Assembly: GCA_035689185.1 (NCBI GenBank)
Contig: DASSLY010000047.1
Coordinates: 1-41,010, forward strand
Length of the DNA: 41,010 nt
Origin: DASSLY01 sp035689185
GTDB lineage: Bacteria; Actinomycetota; Actinomycetes; Actinomycetales; Dermatophilaceae
Reading direction: 5' to 3'
Shown here: positions 8,313-16,176 of the stretch, one piece after another
Layout: each line of letters begins with the position of its first letter
How positions within the stretch are numbered: the first letter of the stretch is position 1
Made by a program: the position numbers and the translations under genes
Notes under the pieces: model-generated
Databases searched by the model: none
What the model was told of the DNA's origin: nothing
The model's input: only the letters and a program-made list of their open reading frames with translations

Positions 8313-8659
8313 GCTGCGGGAGCGACAACGGGTGCGCCGACGTGCTGCGGCAGGCCTATGAGTACCTCGACGGCGAGCTCGACCCGGCCGACGGTGAACG
8401 GATTCGAGCCCACCTCGAGGAGTGCCGACCCTGCTTGCGGGAGTTTGACGTAGACCTGCTGCTCAAGCAGCTCGTACGCCGCTCCTGTGGGCTTGAGCGA
8501 GCCCCAGTGGCGCTGCGCAACCAGATCCTGGCCCTGATCACGACCGAGGTGGTCGCCCAGGTGCGGACCACAGTCGCGGGCGGCCGCACCGTGACCCGGA
8601 CCCATGTCACGACCGTGCGGATCAGCGACCAGCAGGCAGCACCGCCAACCGAGCGCTAA
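8309..8659 (+). CDS. rsrA: zinc-containing anti-sigma factor RsrA
   Basis: 116-residue redox-sensing anti-sigma factor that holds SigR inactive until thiol oxidation releases zinc. The ZAS signature is H35-x3-C39-x2-C42 (AHLEECRPC), with further cysteines at C3, C9 and C60 (RRSCG), matching the cysteine layout of Streptomyces RsrA apart from one Cys of its CC pair replaced by Ser. The ATG overlaps the sigR stop (ATGA) and follows AAGGAG. A Thr/Val-rich C-terminal tail after residue 85 is not part of the core domain. Confidence 0.92.
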   Translation: MSCGSDNGCADVLRQAYEYLDGELDPADGERIRAHLEECRPCLREFDVDLLLKQLVRRSCGLERAPVALRNQILALITTEVVAQVRTTVAGGRTVTRTHVTTVRISDQQAAPPTER

Positions 8660-8848
8660 CGCACCACAGGCCGAGCGGTAGCGGGCCAGAGCGCCGCATC
8701 CCGGGCAGAACAAGCCGAAGCGGCGCAAATCGTCAAGTTTACAGTGTTTGCGCCATCAGCCACACTGTGACGTAGGGCCTGGCGGAAAACCAGACCTGCT
8801 TAGGCGTACGCGACGGGGGCGCCGCGCGGCCAGCGAGCCCGAGGATGT
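8660..8848. other. convergent intergenic region between rsrA and the bL37 gene
   Basis: No coding region is supported here. It holds two interlocking inverted repeats near 8723-8768 and a GC-rich block near 8815-8835 that could serve as a terminator. Confidence 0.6.
8723..8768. repeat. two interlocking inverted repeats
   Basis: GCGCAAA (8723-8729) is perfectly complementary to TTTGCGC (8747-8753). ACAGTGT (8741-8747) is perfectly complementary to ACACTGT (8762-8768). The second left arm lies in the loop of the first, so the pairings are alternative or pseudoknot-like. Each arm is 7 bp. Confidence 0.6.
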
Positions 8849-8923
8849 TCAGCTGTTGGGCCTGCGTCCGTGATTGGCCACATTGTTCTTGCGGGCGCGG
8901 CGCTTGCGTGAGCGCTTGCTCAT
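8849..8923 (-). CDS. ribosomal protein bL37-type 24-residue peptide (AURKAIP1/COX24 domain)
   Basis: A 24-residue, extremely basic peptide starting MSKRSRKRRARKNN and ending ANHGRRPNS. It matches the actinobacterial bL37 large-subunit peptide seen in mycobacterial ribosomes, also annotated as an AURKAIP1/COX24 domain protein. Two adjacent ATGs occur at 8926 and 8923; AGGAG lies 4 and 7 nt upstream, so 8923 has the better spacing. It is a single-gene unit facing rsrA. Confidence 0.88.
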   Translation of the reverse strand: MSKRSRKRRARKNNVANHGRRPNS

Positions 8924-9288
8924 CATCGTGCTCCTGGGTATGGCGTGCGACGGCTGGCATGTCCGGCTCGCGCTGCTCCGGCCGGGACAGGCGTTCGGGT
9001 GTTCACCCGGCGGCCAGTGTTGCACATCCGGCCGGCCGGGTGCGCAGGACCGCTCGGTGGCCGAGCACGCCGCTGCGCGAAGAGATGTTGGCAAACGGCA
9101 TCAAACGTAACCCTCCATATGTAACGACCAAGCCGTTTTCACCAGTGAGCGGGTAATAGTTCCAAGGTCTGGTCACGGAACCGGGCGGGCGGCGAGCGCA
9201 CTGCCACGATGGTTTTACCCCAGCCGCTCGGGAGCAGGGCCCCGCCTGACTCCACGCCGAGCGAGCGCCACGAAAGGAACGACCCCCC
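8924..9288. other. non-coding stretch upstream of bL37
   Basis: Long frames here have no recognisable family features and overlap on both strands, so none is called. An AT-richer part at 9098-9165 includes GTAAC twice with a 14-nt period and may hold promoters for bL37 (minus) and the small ORF at 9289 (plus). Confidence 0.5.
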
Positions 9289-9417
9289 ATGAAGACCATC
9301 GCCCAGGTCATCACCGCAACCCTCACCCAGGATGCTATCCGGGTATGGCGCGGCCTGCCGGAGAACGCCGGACCCGCCGCGATCCACGGTTGGGACCCGA
9401 GGGCAACCCACAGGTAA
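9289..9417 (+). CDS. candidate 42-residue small protein of unknown function
   Basis: ATG 9289 opens a 42-codon frame beginning MKTIAQVITATLTQDAIRVW and ending with TAA 9417. An AAAGGA-type ribosome-binding site lies about 10 nt upstream and a hairpin follows at 9453. The first half could form an amphipathic helix; no family is recognised. It sits alone before the HD-GYP gene. It could be a chance frame, since GC-rich DNA produces many. Confidence 0.35.
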   Translation: MKTIAQVITATLTQDAIRVWRGLPENAGPAAIHGWDPRATHR

Positions 9418-9452
9418 GCAAAGCCGGCATGCCGCGCTGAAGGCGTGACCGT

Positions 9453-9478
9453 CCCTCGACCGATGCCGCGGCCGAGGG
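9453..9478 (+). terminator. candidate hairpin after the small ORF
   Basis: CCCTCG (9453-9458) pairs with CGAGGG (9473-9478) around a GC-rich loop. There is no T-tract, so termination is only inferred. Confidence 0.35.
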
Positions 9479-9559
9479 GCCGTCGCGCGCATCCTGGCAC
9501 GTCGGGTCCCGCCGGACCTGTCGTCCAGCCGACGCGCACCTGCGGCGGCAAGTGGGCAC

Positions 9560-9565
9560 TACCGT
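9560..9565 (+). promoter_or_regulatory. -10 box of HD-GYP gene, probable leaderless start
   Basis: TACCGT lies 6 nt before ATG 9572 and no Shine-Dalgarno sequence is visible. Confidence 0.45.
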
Positions 9566-9571
9566 AATCAT

Positions 9572-11071
9572 ATGAGCCCGGTCCGGGAGCGTCCGCGTCG
9601 CGCGAACGTCCTTCCGGCGCGGGCGCGTGTCTACTTGCTTGTCTTGGTCGCCGTCACGCTGGTGCTGGCGCCGTTGACCTACCGGTTCCACCCGGTCGGC
9701 GGCGACAGCCTGGTGCCAATCGTGTTGCTCTCGATGCTCAGTGCGGTTGGCTCGAGCTGGGGCCTGCAACGGCTCGGCCGCGCGGTCCACCTGCACTTCG
9801 GCGGGATCGTGCTGTTGGCCGCCATTGTCCTCACCGGCCCGTTCGGCGCGATGGTGGTCGGGGCGTCGGTCTACGCCTTCGAGCTGGGTCACCGCCCTCG
9901 GCTCAGCGTGCGCGTCTTCAACACCGCCATGACGGCGGTCACGGCCGGGCTCAGCGGGCTGGTCTACACGGCTGTCGGCGGCCTCACCATGTCTGCCTAT
10001 GGGACGCGATCCGAGGTGCTGCAGTCGCCGTCGGAGGTCCTGAGGCAGATCGGACTGCCCTTCCTGGTCGCCGACGTCGCGGCGTGCACGCTGAACGTCG
10101 CGATGCTCGGCGGCATCATCCGATTCACCGACGACGAGGCGTCATGGCGGCGTTTCGTGGTCGGCCAGCTGATGGCGACGGGCCGCGGCTACATCGGCTA
10201 CGGCATCATCGGCTTCCTGCTGGTGGTCCTGTGGTGGCCGGCCGGCGTCGGCGCCCTGAGCGCCCTGCTCATCGTCTCGCCACTGTTCGTGGCGAACTAC
10301 GCCTTTCAGCAGCAGTCCGGCGAACAGGAGGCGCACGAGCGCACCCTAGGTGCCCTGGTCACCGCGGTCGAGGTCAAGGACCCCTATACGAGCGGGCACA
10401 GCGAGCGGGTGGCGCGGCTGTGCCGGCTGATCGCAGGCGCGATGTCGATAAGCCAACAGGAGACCGAGGCGCTGCACTACGCCGGCCTGTTGCACGACAT
10501 CGGCAAGCTCGCCATCCCCGCATCGGTGCTGCGTAAGCCGGACGGCCTGACCGAGGAGGACCTGTCCGTCGTCGCCGACCACCCGATCCGGGGCGTGGCC
10601 ATGCTGCGCGACATCGAGTTCCTTCAGCCGTCACTGCCAGGCATCCACCACCACCACGAGCGGGTGGACGGGCTCGGCTACCCCGACGGGCTCGTGGGTG
10701 AGGACATCCCGATCTTCGCCCGGATCCTCGCCGTGGCCGACGCTTTCGACTCGCTCACCACGTCCAAGCTGGAGCGCGAGGCCTACTCGGTGGACGACGC
10801 GCTCGTCGAACTCCATCGGCGGACAGGCACCCATCTGGACGCCTCGGTGGTCGCTGCCCTGGAGCGTTCGCTGGCTCGCCACCAGTGGGAGCCCACCATC
10901 CTCGACCCGCTCGTGCTGGCGACCATCGGCCGGGCCTTCGACCACGACGACCCCACCGCGGCGGACCTGATGGCCAAGCGCTACCACCAGCCGGGGGAAG
11001 CCCCCGCCGTCGACGCAGGGCGCACCGGCCGGGCCGAACAGCGCCAAGGCACGCAGGCTGGCTCGCGATGA
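9572..11071 (+). CDS. membrane-anchored HD-GYP domain phosphodiesterase
   Basis: 499-residue protein. Residues 20-245 hold about seven membrane helices of a MASE-like sensor type. Residues 258-440 are an HD-GYP domain, a family that degrades cyclic di-GMP or related cyclic dinucleotides. Metal and motif residues are present: GHSERVARL (H276), LLHDIGKLAIP (H308, D309), HHHERVDGLGYPDGL with GYP at 369-371, and AVADAFDSLTT. The C-terminal 40 residues are low-complexity. A leaderless start is likely. Its stop overlaps the next gene (ATGA), which encodes a second membrane HD protein, so the two probably act together. No GGDEF protein lies in the window. Confidence 0.88.
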   Translation: MSPVRERPRRANVLPARARVYLLVLVAVTLVLAPLTYRFHPVGGDSLVPIVLLSMLSAVGSSWGLQRLGRAVHLHFGGIVLLAAIVLTGPFGAMVVGASVYAFELGHRPRLSVRVFNTAMTAVTAGLSGLVYTAVGGLTMSAYGTRSEVLQSPSEVLRQIGLPFLVADVAACTLNVAMLGGIIRFTDDEASWRRFVVGQLMATGRGYIGYGIIGFLLVVLWWPAGVGALSALLIVSPLFVANYAFQQQSGEQEAHERTLGALVTAVEVKDPYTSGHSERVARLCRLIAGAMSISQQETEALHYAGLLHDIGKLAIPASVLRKPDGLTEEDLSVVADHPIRGVAMLRDIEFLQPSLPGIHHHHERVDGLGYPDGLVGEDIPIFARILAVADAFDSLTTSKLEREAYSVDDALVELHRRTGTHLDASVVAALERSLARHQWEPTILDPLVLATIGRAFDHDDPTAADLMAKRYHQPGEAPAVDAGRTGRAEQRQGTQAGSR

Positions 11072-12510
11072 GGGGGATGCTGAGCCGGGTGCGTGTGGAC
11101 CGGGCCGTGACGGTCGTGGCCGCCGCCGCTGTGCTCGTGGCGCTGTTCCAGGTGTCGCGTCAGGACGCCGCCCTGCCCGCCGACCCGGCCGAGCTGCTCG
11201 TCTTCCTCATCGCGATCGCGATCGGGCAGGCGTTTCCGGTCGAGCTGTCCGGCGGTCGCGAGACCGCCCCGATCGCGATGGCCTCGGCGCTGGCCCTGGC
11301 CATGGTTCCGGCGGGCCAGCGCTTCGGGGCCAGCCCGGCCATGGTGGTCCTGGTGACCGCAGCGGGCATGGGTGCGGGCCTGGCGGCCCGGCGCGTGGCC
11401 GGGGCACAGGTGCGCCTGGACGCCACGGCCGTGCGGCTGGTCTGCGTCGGAGTCGCCGCACTGCTGTTCGGGCAGCCCCGCCTCATCGACGAGTTGGTCG
11501 GCCAGCTGGCCCCCCCGCCGGCGCCGCAGTCGTGGGCTGTGACGGGGACGGCGCTGACGATGATTGCGATCTCGCTGGTGGCCCTGACGATCGAGGCGCT
11601 GCTGTTCGCGCTGATCCGCAGCAGCCGGCTGCGCACCCCGCTGCGGGTCACCGTCCGGGACGAGATCAAGGCGGCCGGAGGGCTGTCCGCGGCCATGAGT
11701 GCGACCGGCACGCTGATCGCGATGGCCGAGTCGAGCCTGGAAGCGTTCGCGGTGCCGCTGTTCCTCGTGCCCCTGGTGATGACGCAGTTCGCGGTGCGCC
11801 GACAGGCGGCCATCCGCCGGACCTATGGTCAGACCATCCGCTCGCTGTCCCGCCTGACCGAGCTTGGCGGCTACACCGGCGACGGTCACGCCGACCGCGT
11901 CGCCGTGCTGGCCGTCGCGGTCGGGTCCGCCCTGGGGCTGTCCGAGTCCGAGCTGCGGGACCTGGAGTTCGCCGCCCTGCTGCACGACATCGGCCAGGTG
12001 GCGCTGCGGGTGCCCATCCCTGGCGGCGCGACCGTGCTGGCAGCTCCGGCCGACCAGCGGCGCATCGCCAGCGACGGCGCCGACATCGTCCGCCAGGCGG
12101 GAGTGCTGGACACGGTGGCCAAGATCATCGAGGCCCAGCCGACCCCGTACCGGCAGGTCCGCGAGTTCGGCGAGGAGCTGCCGATGGCCAGCCGCATCAT
12201 CAAGGTGGTCAACGCCTACGAGGACCTCGTCACCGGCAGCCGCGAGCCCGACCGCCGGGAGCGTGCCATCGAGCGGATCCACCTCGGCCTCGGGTACGAG
12301 TACGACCCCCGAGTAGTTGCCGCACTCGAGGTGATCATCCGGCGGGCCGACCGGACCGAGCAGGTGGCGCCGCCCGGCCGGGAAGAACCGAGCGGGCTGG
12401 TCCAGGACCCTGCAGCGTCGGCGACTGTCTCCCCCAGGGCAATCAGCCCAATCCAGGGGTTGCGCCTACCGGAGGGCACCCGCGGCTCGATCGGCCGGCA
12501 GGTTCCCTGA
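11068..12510 (+). CDS. membrane protein with degenerate HD (HD-GYP-like) domain
   Basis: 480 residues. Residues 12-240 contain several hydrophobic helices like those of the upstream gene; residues about 255-425 resemble an HD domain. GHADRVAVLA (H274) and LLHDIGQVAL (H306, D307) remain, but the HHHERxDGxGYP block is replaced by EAQPTPYRQVREFGEELP, so the GYP motif and its histidines are lost. Activity is therefore doubtful; a regulatory or partner role for the intact HD-GYP protein is inferred. The start ATG overlaps the preceding stop. The C-terminal 60 residues are low-complexity. Confidence 0.82.
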   Translation: MRGMLSRVRVDRAVTVVAAAAVLVALFQVSRQDAALPADPAELLVFLIAIAIGQAFPVELSGGRETAPIAMASALALAMVPAGQRFGASPAMVVLVTAAGMGAGLAARRVAGAQVRLDATAVRLVCVGVAALLFGQPRLIDELVGQLAPPPAPQSWAVTGTALTMIAISLVALTIEALLFALIRSSRLRTPLRVTVRDEIKAAGGLSAAMSATGTLIAMAESSLEAFAVPLFLVPLVMTQFAVRRQAAIRRTYGQTIRSLSRLTELGGYTGDGHADRVAVLAVAVGSALGLSESELRDLEFAALLHDIGQVALRVPIPGGATVLAAPADQRRIASDGADIVRQAGVLDTVAKIIEAQPTPYRQVREFGEELPMASRIIKVVNAYEDLVTGSREPDRRERAIERIHLGLGYEYDPRVVAALEVIIRRADRTEQVAPPGREEPSGLVQDPAASATVSPRAISPIQGLRLPEGTRGSIGRQVP

Positions 12511-12537
12511 GGCGACGCCGGTCAGCGGCTGGTGCTT

Positions 12538-12613
12538 GGCCGCGACCAACCTCGCCGGCCGCGACCAGCCCCGCCGCCCGCGACCAGCCCCGCCGGCCGC
12601 GACCAACCTCGCC
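12538..12613. repeat. four 19-bp tandem repeats between convergent genes
   Basis: The unit GGCCGCGACCARCCYCGCC occurs four times head to tail (starts 12538, 12557, 12576, 12595), with AAC/CTC in copies 1 and 4 and AGC/CCC in copies 2 and 3. It fills the gap between the second HD gene and sodN. No coding role is visible. Confidence 0.85.
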
Positions 12614-12635
12614 GGTGGCGACGGCCGGGCCTACG

Positions 12636-13052
12636 TCAGGCCGCCTTCTTGGTCTCCCAGAAGATCTCCGCGATTTGGTCGATCTTGGCGAGCAGCTGAT
12701 CGGCCACGGCCGGGTCCCAGGAAGCCTTGGTGCCGCCGGCCCCGGCCAGTTTGGTGGCCTCGTTGAACAGCTCGTGCAGCTGTGGGTACTTCTCGAAGTG
12801 CGCCGGCTTGAAATAGTCGGTCCACAGCACCCACAGGTGGTGCTTCACCAAGTCGGAACGCTCCTCCTTGACCTTCAGCGCCCGGGCCCTGAAGTCCGGG
12901 TCGGCGTTGTCGGCGACCTTGGTCATGCACGCCTTCACTGACTCGGCCTCCAACCTGGCCTGGGCGGGGTCGTAGACCCCGCACGGCAGGTCGCAGTGCG
13001 CGCTCACGGTGACGGGTGCGGCATACATCGCGGTGAACAGTCGTGCAGACAT
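12636..13052 (-). CDS. sodN: nickel superoxide dismutase precursor
   Basis: 138-residue precursor that dismutates superoxide to H2O2 and O2 with a nickel centre. A short 18-residue pro-segment precedes the nickel hook HCDLPCGVYDP (19-29), in which the mature N-terminal His and the two Cys are the ligands. The rest is the four-helix bundle (EAESVKACMTK, HHLWVLWTDYFKPAHFEKYP). The mature chain is 120 residues. It lies 33 bp after sodX on the same strand, too close for a full promoter unless one lies inside sodX. GGAAGGG just before the ATG serves as ribosome-binding site. Confidence 0.96.
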   Translation of the reverse strand: MSARLFTAMYAAPVTVSAHCDLPCGVYDPAQARLEAESVKACMTKVADNADPDFRARALKVKEERSDLVKHHLWVLWTDYFKPAHFEKYPQLHELFNEATKLAGAGGTKASWDPAVADQLLAKIDQIAEIFWETKKAA

Positions 13053-13085
13053 GGAGTCCCTTCCGGTTCGGCCGACGGTATGCGG

Positions 13086-13421
13086 TCAACGTACCCAACG
13101 CCGGGACTGGCCGCGACGACGGGCAGGCAGGCGGCACAGCACGACTGCCCGGATGGCCTGGCGGGGCAGCGAGCCGACCAACCAGGAGTCGACCCCCTCG
13201 AGCGGGTTGTCGCGCTCGACCCACCAACCGTCCCCGACGCGGCTGGTCACCCGCTTGACCGACAGCGGGCGCGGTCGGCCGTCGGGGCTGGCCGGGAGCT
13301 GGACCAGCGCCAGCCGGTGCCGCATCGGGGGCATGCCCCAGGCCACCAGCAGCCGGTCACCGTCGTGCAGCGTCGGCTCCATCGACCGTCCGCACACCCG
13401 GGCCACGCCGAGCCGGACCAT
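13086..13421 (-). CDS. sodX: nickel-type superoxide dismutase maturation protease
   Basis: 111-residue S26-type signal peptidase-like enzyme that removes the SodN pro-segment to expose the nickel-binding His. The catalytic serine is S13 in CGRSMEPTL and the general-base lysine is K56 in SVKRVTSR; GDRLLV follows the Ser motif as in the family. No membrane segment is seen, consistent with a cytoplasmic processing role. Its ATG immediately follows the stop codon of the ABC ATPase gene (TAG then ATG), so translation is probably coupled. sodX precedes sodN here, whereas in Streptomyces it usually follows. Confidence 0.92.
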   Translation of the reverse strand: MVRLGVARVCGRSMEPTLHDGDRLLVAWGMPPMRHRLALVQLPASPDGRPRPLSVKRVTSRVGDGWWVERDNPLEGVDSWLVGSLPRQAIRAVVLCRLPARRRGQSRRWVR

Positions 13422-14276
13422 CTAGGCGTGCGGCACGGCGTCGGGGATGTGCTCGATCCCAGTGGTGTGCTCGGCGCGCATCCGGCGCAGGAACGACCTG
13501 GTGCGTTCGTGCTGGGGGTCGTCGATGACCGAGCGCGGCGCGCCCTCCTCGACCACCACGCCGCCGTCCATGAACACCACGTGGTCGGCGACCTCCCGGG
13601 CGAAGGCCATCTCGTGGGTCACCACGATCATGGTCATGCCGCTGTTCGCGAGCTCGCGCATCACCGCCAGCACCTCGCCGACCAGCTCCGGGTCGAGCGC
13701 CGACGTCGGCTCGTCGAAGAGCATGAGCTTCGGGTTCATCGCCAGGGCGCGGGCGATCGCGATGCGCTGCTGCTGCCCGCCGGAAAGCTGGGACGGGTAT
13801 GCCGCGTGCCGGTCCGCCAGCCCGACACGTTCCAGCAGCGCCCGTGCCCGCTCGGCGGCTGCCTTCTTCTTCTCACCGTTGACCTGGACCGGGCCCTCGG
13901 TGATGTTCTGCAACGCCGTCTTGTGCGGGAAGAGGTTCCACCGCTGGAAGACCATCCCGATGCCGCGGCGCTGCGCCGCGATCTGCTTGTCGTGCAACCG
14001 GTGCAGCCGGCCGTCGCGCTCGGCGTAGCCCATCAGCTCGCCGTCCACCCAGATCCGGCCGCCGTCGATGGTCTCCAGCTGGTTCACGCACCGCAGGAAC
14101 GTGGTCTTGCCCGAGCCGGACGGCCCCAGCAGGCAGACCACCTGCCCCTTCGAGACGGCCAGGTCGATGCCTTTGAGCACGTCGACGCCGTGGAACGCCT
14201 TGCTCACGTTGACCGCCTCCACGAGCGGGCGTCCCATGGCGGTGGCCAGGCTGGTGGTCGGCGGGGACGTCGCCAT
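13422..14276 (-). CDS. amino-acid ABC transporter ATP-binding protein
   Basis: 284-residue ATPase of the polar amino acid uptake family (GlnQ/HisP type). It has Walker A GPSGSGKTT, the Q-loop in GMVFQRWNLFPHKTALQN, signature LSGGQQQRIAIARAL, Walker B LMLFDEPTSALDPE and the switch histidine in VVTHEM. An insertion near residues 85-100 (GYAERDGRLHRLHDKQ) occurs in a subset of this family. ATG 14276 overlaps the permease stop. The gene is followed with no spacing by sodX. Confidence 0.93.
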   Translation of the reverse strand: MATSPPTTSLATAMGRPLVEAVNVSKAFHGVDVLKGIDLAVSKGQVVCLLGPSGSGKTTFLRCVNQLETIDGGRIWVDGELMGYAERDGRLHRLHDKQIAAQRRGIGMVFQRWNLFPHKTALQNITEGPVQVNGEKKKAAAERARALLERVGLADRHAAYPSQLSGGQQQRIAIARALAMNPKLMLFDEPTSALDPELVGEVLAVMRELANSGMTMIVVTHEMAFAREVADHVVFMDGGVVVEEGAPRSVIDDPQHERTRSFLRRMRAEHTTGIEHIPDAVPHA

Positions 14277-15226
14277 CAGGCGCCGCCCATCCCGCCCGGC
14301 CGGGCGAACCGCCGGTTGCGGGGCTTCTGCCCGAAACCGCGGCCGAAGTGCCGCTCCAGGTAGTACTGACCGACCATGAGGACGCTGCAGATCAGCAGGT
14401 ACCACGCGGTCGACGCGACCAGCGCCGGCATGATCTTGAACAGCCGGGAGCCGATGGCCGACGTCTGGTAGTTGAGTTCGGTGATGACCGGGATGGCCAC
14501 CAGCAGGGAGGTGTCCTTGACCATGGCGATCGTCTCGTTGCCCGTGGGCGGCACGATCACCCGCATCGCCTGGGGCAGGATCACCCGCCGCATCGCCTTG
14601 CCGCGGCTCATCCCGATCGCCAGCGCCGCTTCGGCCTGGCCCTGGTCGACCGACAGGATGCCGGCCCGGGCTATCTCGGCCATGTAGGCCGCCTCGGACA
14701 GGCCCAGCCCGATGATGCCGCCGAGCAGGCCGTTGGTCACCGTGCGCGTGTCGAGGTCGAAGAAGGTCAGGTCGACGTTGCGGCCGAGCCCGTCGGCGAC
14801 CTGCTGGGCGAACGGGATGCCGATCCCGAAGGTGCTGTACAGGTAGCCGATGCCGGTGCCGATGATGACCAGCAGCACGTAGCGCGGCACCGCCCGGAAG
14901 AACCACGTGTAGCCGAAGGACACCCCGCGCAGCACCGGGTTGCCCGACAGCCGCATCACCGCGACCAGGATCCCCAGGACCACGCCGATGAGCATCGACC
15001 CGGCGGTGCCGAGCAGGGTCCCCTTGACCAGGCCGTCGACGACCGGGCGCTGGATCATGATCTGCCCGGCCAAGCCGAACTCCCACCTGCTGTTGGTGAG
15101 GAAGGAGCTGAGCAGCATCCCTAGCACGACGGCGATGACCGCCACGGCCACCCACCGGCCGGGGTGGCGGACCGGCTTGGCGTCGATGCGCCCCGGGCGC
15201 TCCGCCCCCGGCGCTGGTCGGCTCAT
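14276..15226 (-). CDS. amino-acid ABC transporter permease
   Basis: 316-residue HisM/GlnP-type inner-membrane permease. About five membrane helices follow a polar N-terminus of 22 residues. The EAA-like cytoplasmic loop that contacts the ATPase is present around SVDQGQAEAALAIGMSRGKA and MRRVILPQAMRVIVPPTGNE. ATG 15226 overlaps the stop of the binding-protein gene (ATGA). Only one permease gene exists, so a homodimer is expected. Confidence 0.92.
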   Translation of the reverse strand: MSRPAPGAERPGRIDAKPVRHPGRWVAVAVIAVVLGMLLSSFLTNSRWEFGLAGQIMIQRPVVDGLVKGTLLGTAGSMLIGVVLGILVAVMRLSGNPVLRGVSFGYTWFFRAVPRYVLLVIIGTGIGYLYSTFGIGIPFAQQVADGLGRNVDLTFFDLDTRTVTNGLLGGIIGLGLSEAAYMAEIARAGILSVDQGQAEAALAIGMSRGKAMRRVILPQAMRVIVPPTGNETIAMVKDTSLLVAIPVITELNYQTSAIGSRLFKIMPALVASTAWYLLICSVLMVGQYYLERHFGRGFGQKPRNRRFARPGGMGGA

Positions 15227-16173
15227 CAGGGATTGACGGCGAAGTCGGTGGTCGCCCCGGAGCTGTTGTTCCACTTCGCCAGGGCCGCCTGGTAGACCCC
15301 GGAGGCAGCAGTCTTCTTCAGCGCGTCGGCGATGGCCTGGGCGAAGTCGGTCTGGTCCTTGGGCACGACGATGCCGTATGGGGCGGCGTCATACACCGCG
15401 CCCAGGGCCTCCAGCTGTCCGCCGGTCTGCTGCACGGCATACAGACCGACGGGGGAGTCCGCCAGCATCGCGTCGGCCTTGCCGCTGACGACGTCGGCGG
15501 TGACCTTGTCCTGGCCCTGCTCGACGATGGCGTTGATCGCCGGCTTCCCTGCGGCGGTGCACTTCTTGCTGCGCGCACTGAGGTCGTCGAGCTGGACGGT
15601 GCCCCTCTGCACGGCAACGTTGGCGCCGCAGGCGTTCTGCGGGTCCACCTTCTTGGGATTGCCCTTCGCCACTGCCCACTGGGTGCCCGCGTTGAAGTAG
15701 CTCACCATGTTGACTTCCTTCTTGCGGTCCGCGTTGACCGTGAAGCTGGAGATGCCCAGGTCGTACTTGCCGCTCTTGACGCCGAGGATGATCGCGTCGA
15801 ACGCGGACGGCTGCCACTCCACCGTCACCCCGAACTGCTGGGCAACCGCGGCGAAGATGTCGACGTCCATACCCACCACCGTCTTGCCGTCGGTGTCGAG
15901 GAACTCGTTGGGCGCGTATGTCGCGTCGGTGCCGATGACGATCTTGCCGGCGGACTTGATCTTGGCCGGCAGCTTGGCGACCAGGGCCGGGTCGGCGGTG
16001 GCCGGCACGGCCGAGCTGGTGGTGCCGGCCCCGGTGCTGGTGGAGCCGCCGCTGTTGGCCGACAGCGAGTCCGAGCCGCAGCCGGCCAGGGCGACACTGG
16101 CTAGGCTCAGGACGGCAGCGACCGCCAGCCGATGGGTTCGCCGGAGGATCGGTCGTCGGGACGGGTGGTTCAT
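15226..16173 (-). CDS. amino-acid ABC transporter substrate-binding lipoprotein
   Basis: 315-residue lipoprotein. A basic N-terminus and hydrophobic stretch end in the lipobox LAGC with lipidated C32, followed by a Ser/Thr/Gly linker (35-60). The mature part is SBP_bac_3 type: GKIVIGTDATYAPNEFLD, VGMDVDIFAAVAQQFGV, SFTVNADRKKEV, a PYGIVVPKDQ strand. A polar or charged amino acid is the expected ligand; the exact one is not readable. An upstream in-frame start would place 18 extra residues before the signal peptide, so ATG 16173 is used. First gene of the five-gene run ending in sodN. Confidence 0.9.
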   Translation of the reverse strand: MNHPSRRPILRRTHRLAVAAVLSLASVALAGCGSDSLSANSGGSTSTGAGTTSSAVPATADPALVAKLPAKIKSAGKIVIGTDATYAPNEFLDTDGKTVVGMDVDIFAAVAQQFGVTVEWQPSAFDAIILGVKSGKYDLGISSFTVNADRKKEVNMVSYFNAGTQWAVAKGNPKKVDPQNACGANVAVQRGTVQLDDLSARSKKCTAAGKPAINAIVEQGQDKVTADVVSGKADAMLADSPVGLYAVQQTGGQLEALGAVYDAAPYGIVVPKDQTDFAQAIADALKKTAASGVYQAALAKWNNSSGATTDFAVNP

Positions 16174-16176
16174 GGA

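Noticed and set aside
9098..9165. Cyclic di-GMP or cyclic di-AMP riboswitch upstream of the HD-GYP gene
   Set aside because: I could not find the conserved core of either class, and the HD-GYP gene appears to be leaderless.
9003..9551. 182-codon minus-strand open frame across the region before the HD-GYP gene
   Set aside because: No ribosome-binding site, no recognisable motif, low-complexity composition and overlap with other equally open frames; typical of GC-rich non-coding DNA.
12538..12613. CRISPR array at the 19-bp repeats
   Set aside because: The repeats are directly adjacent with no spacers, and no cas genes are present.
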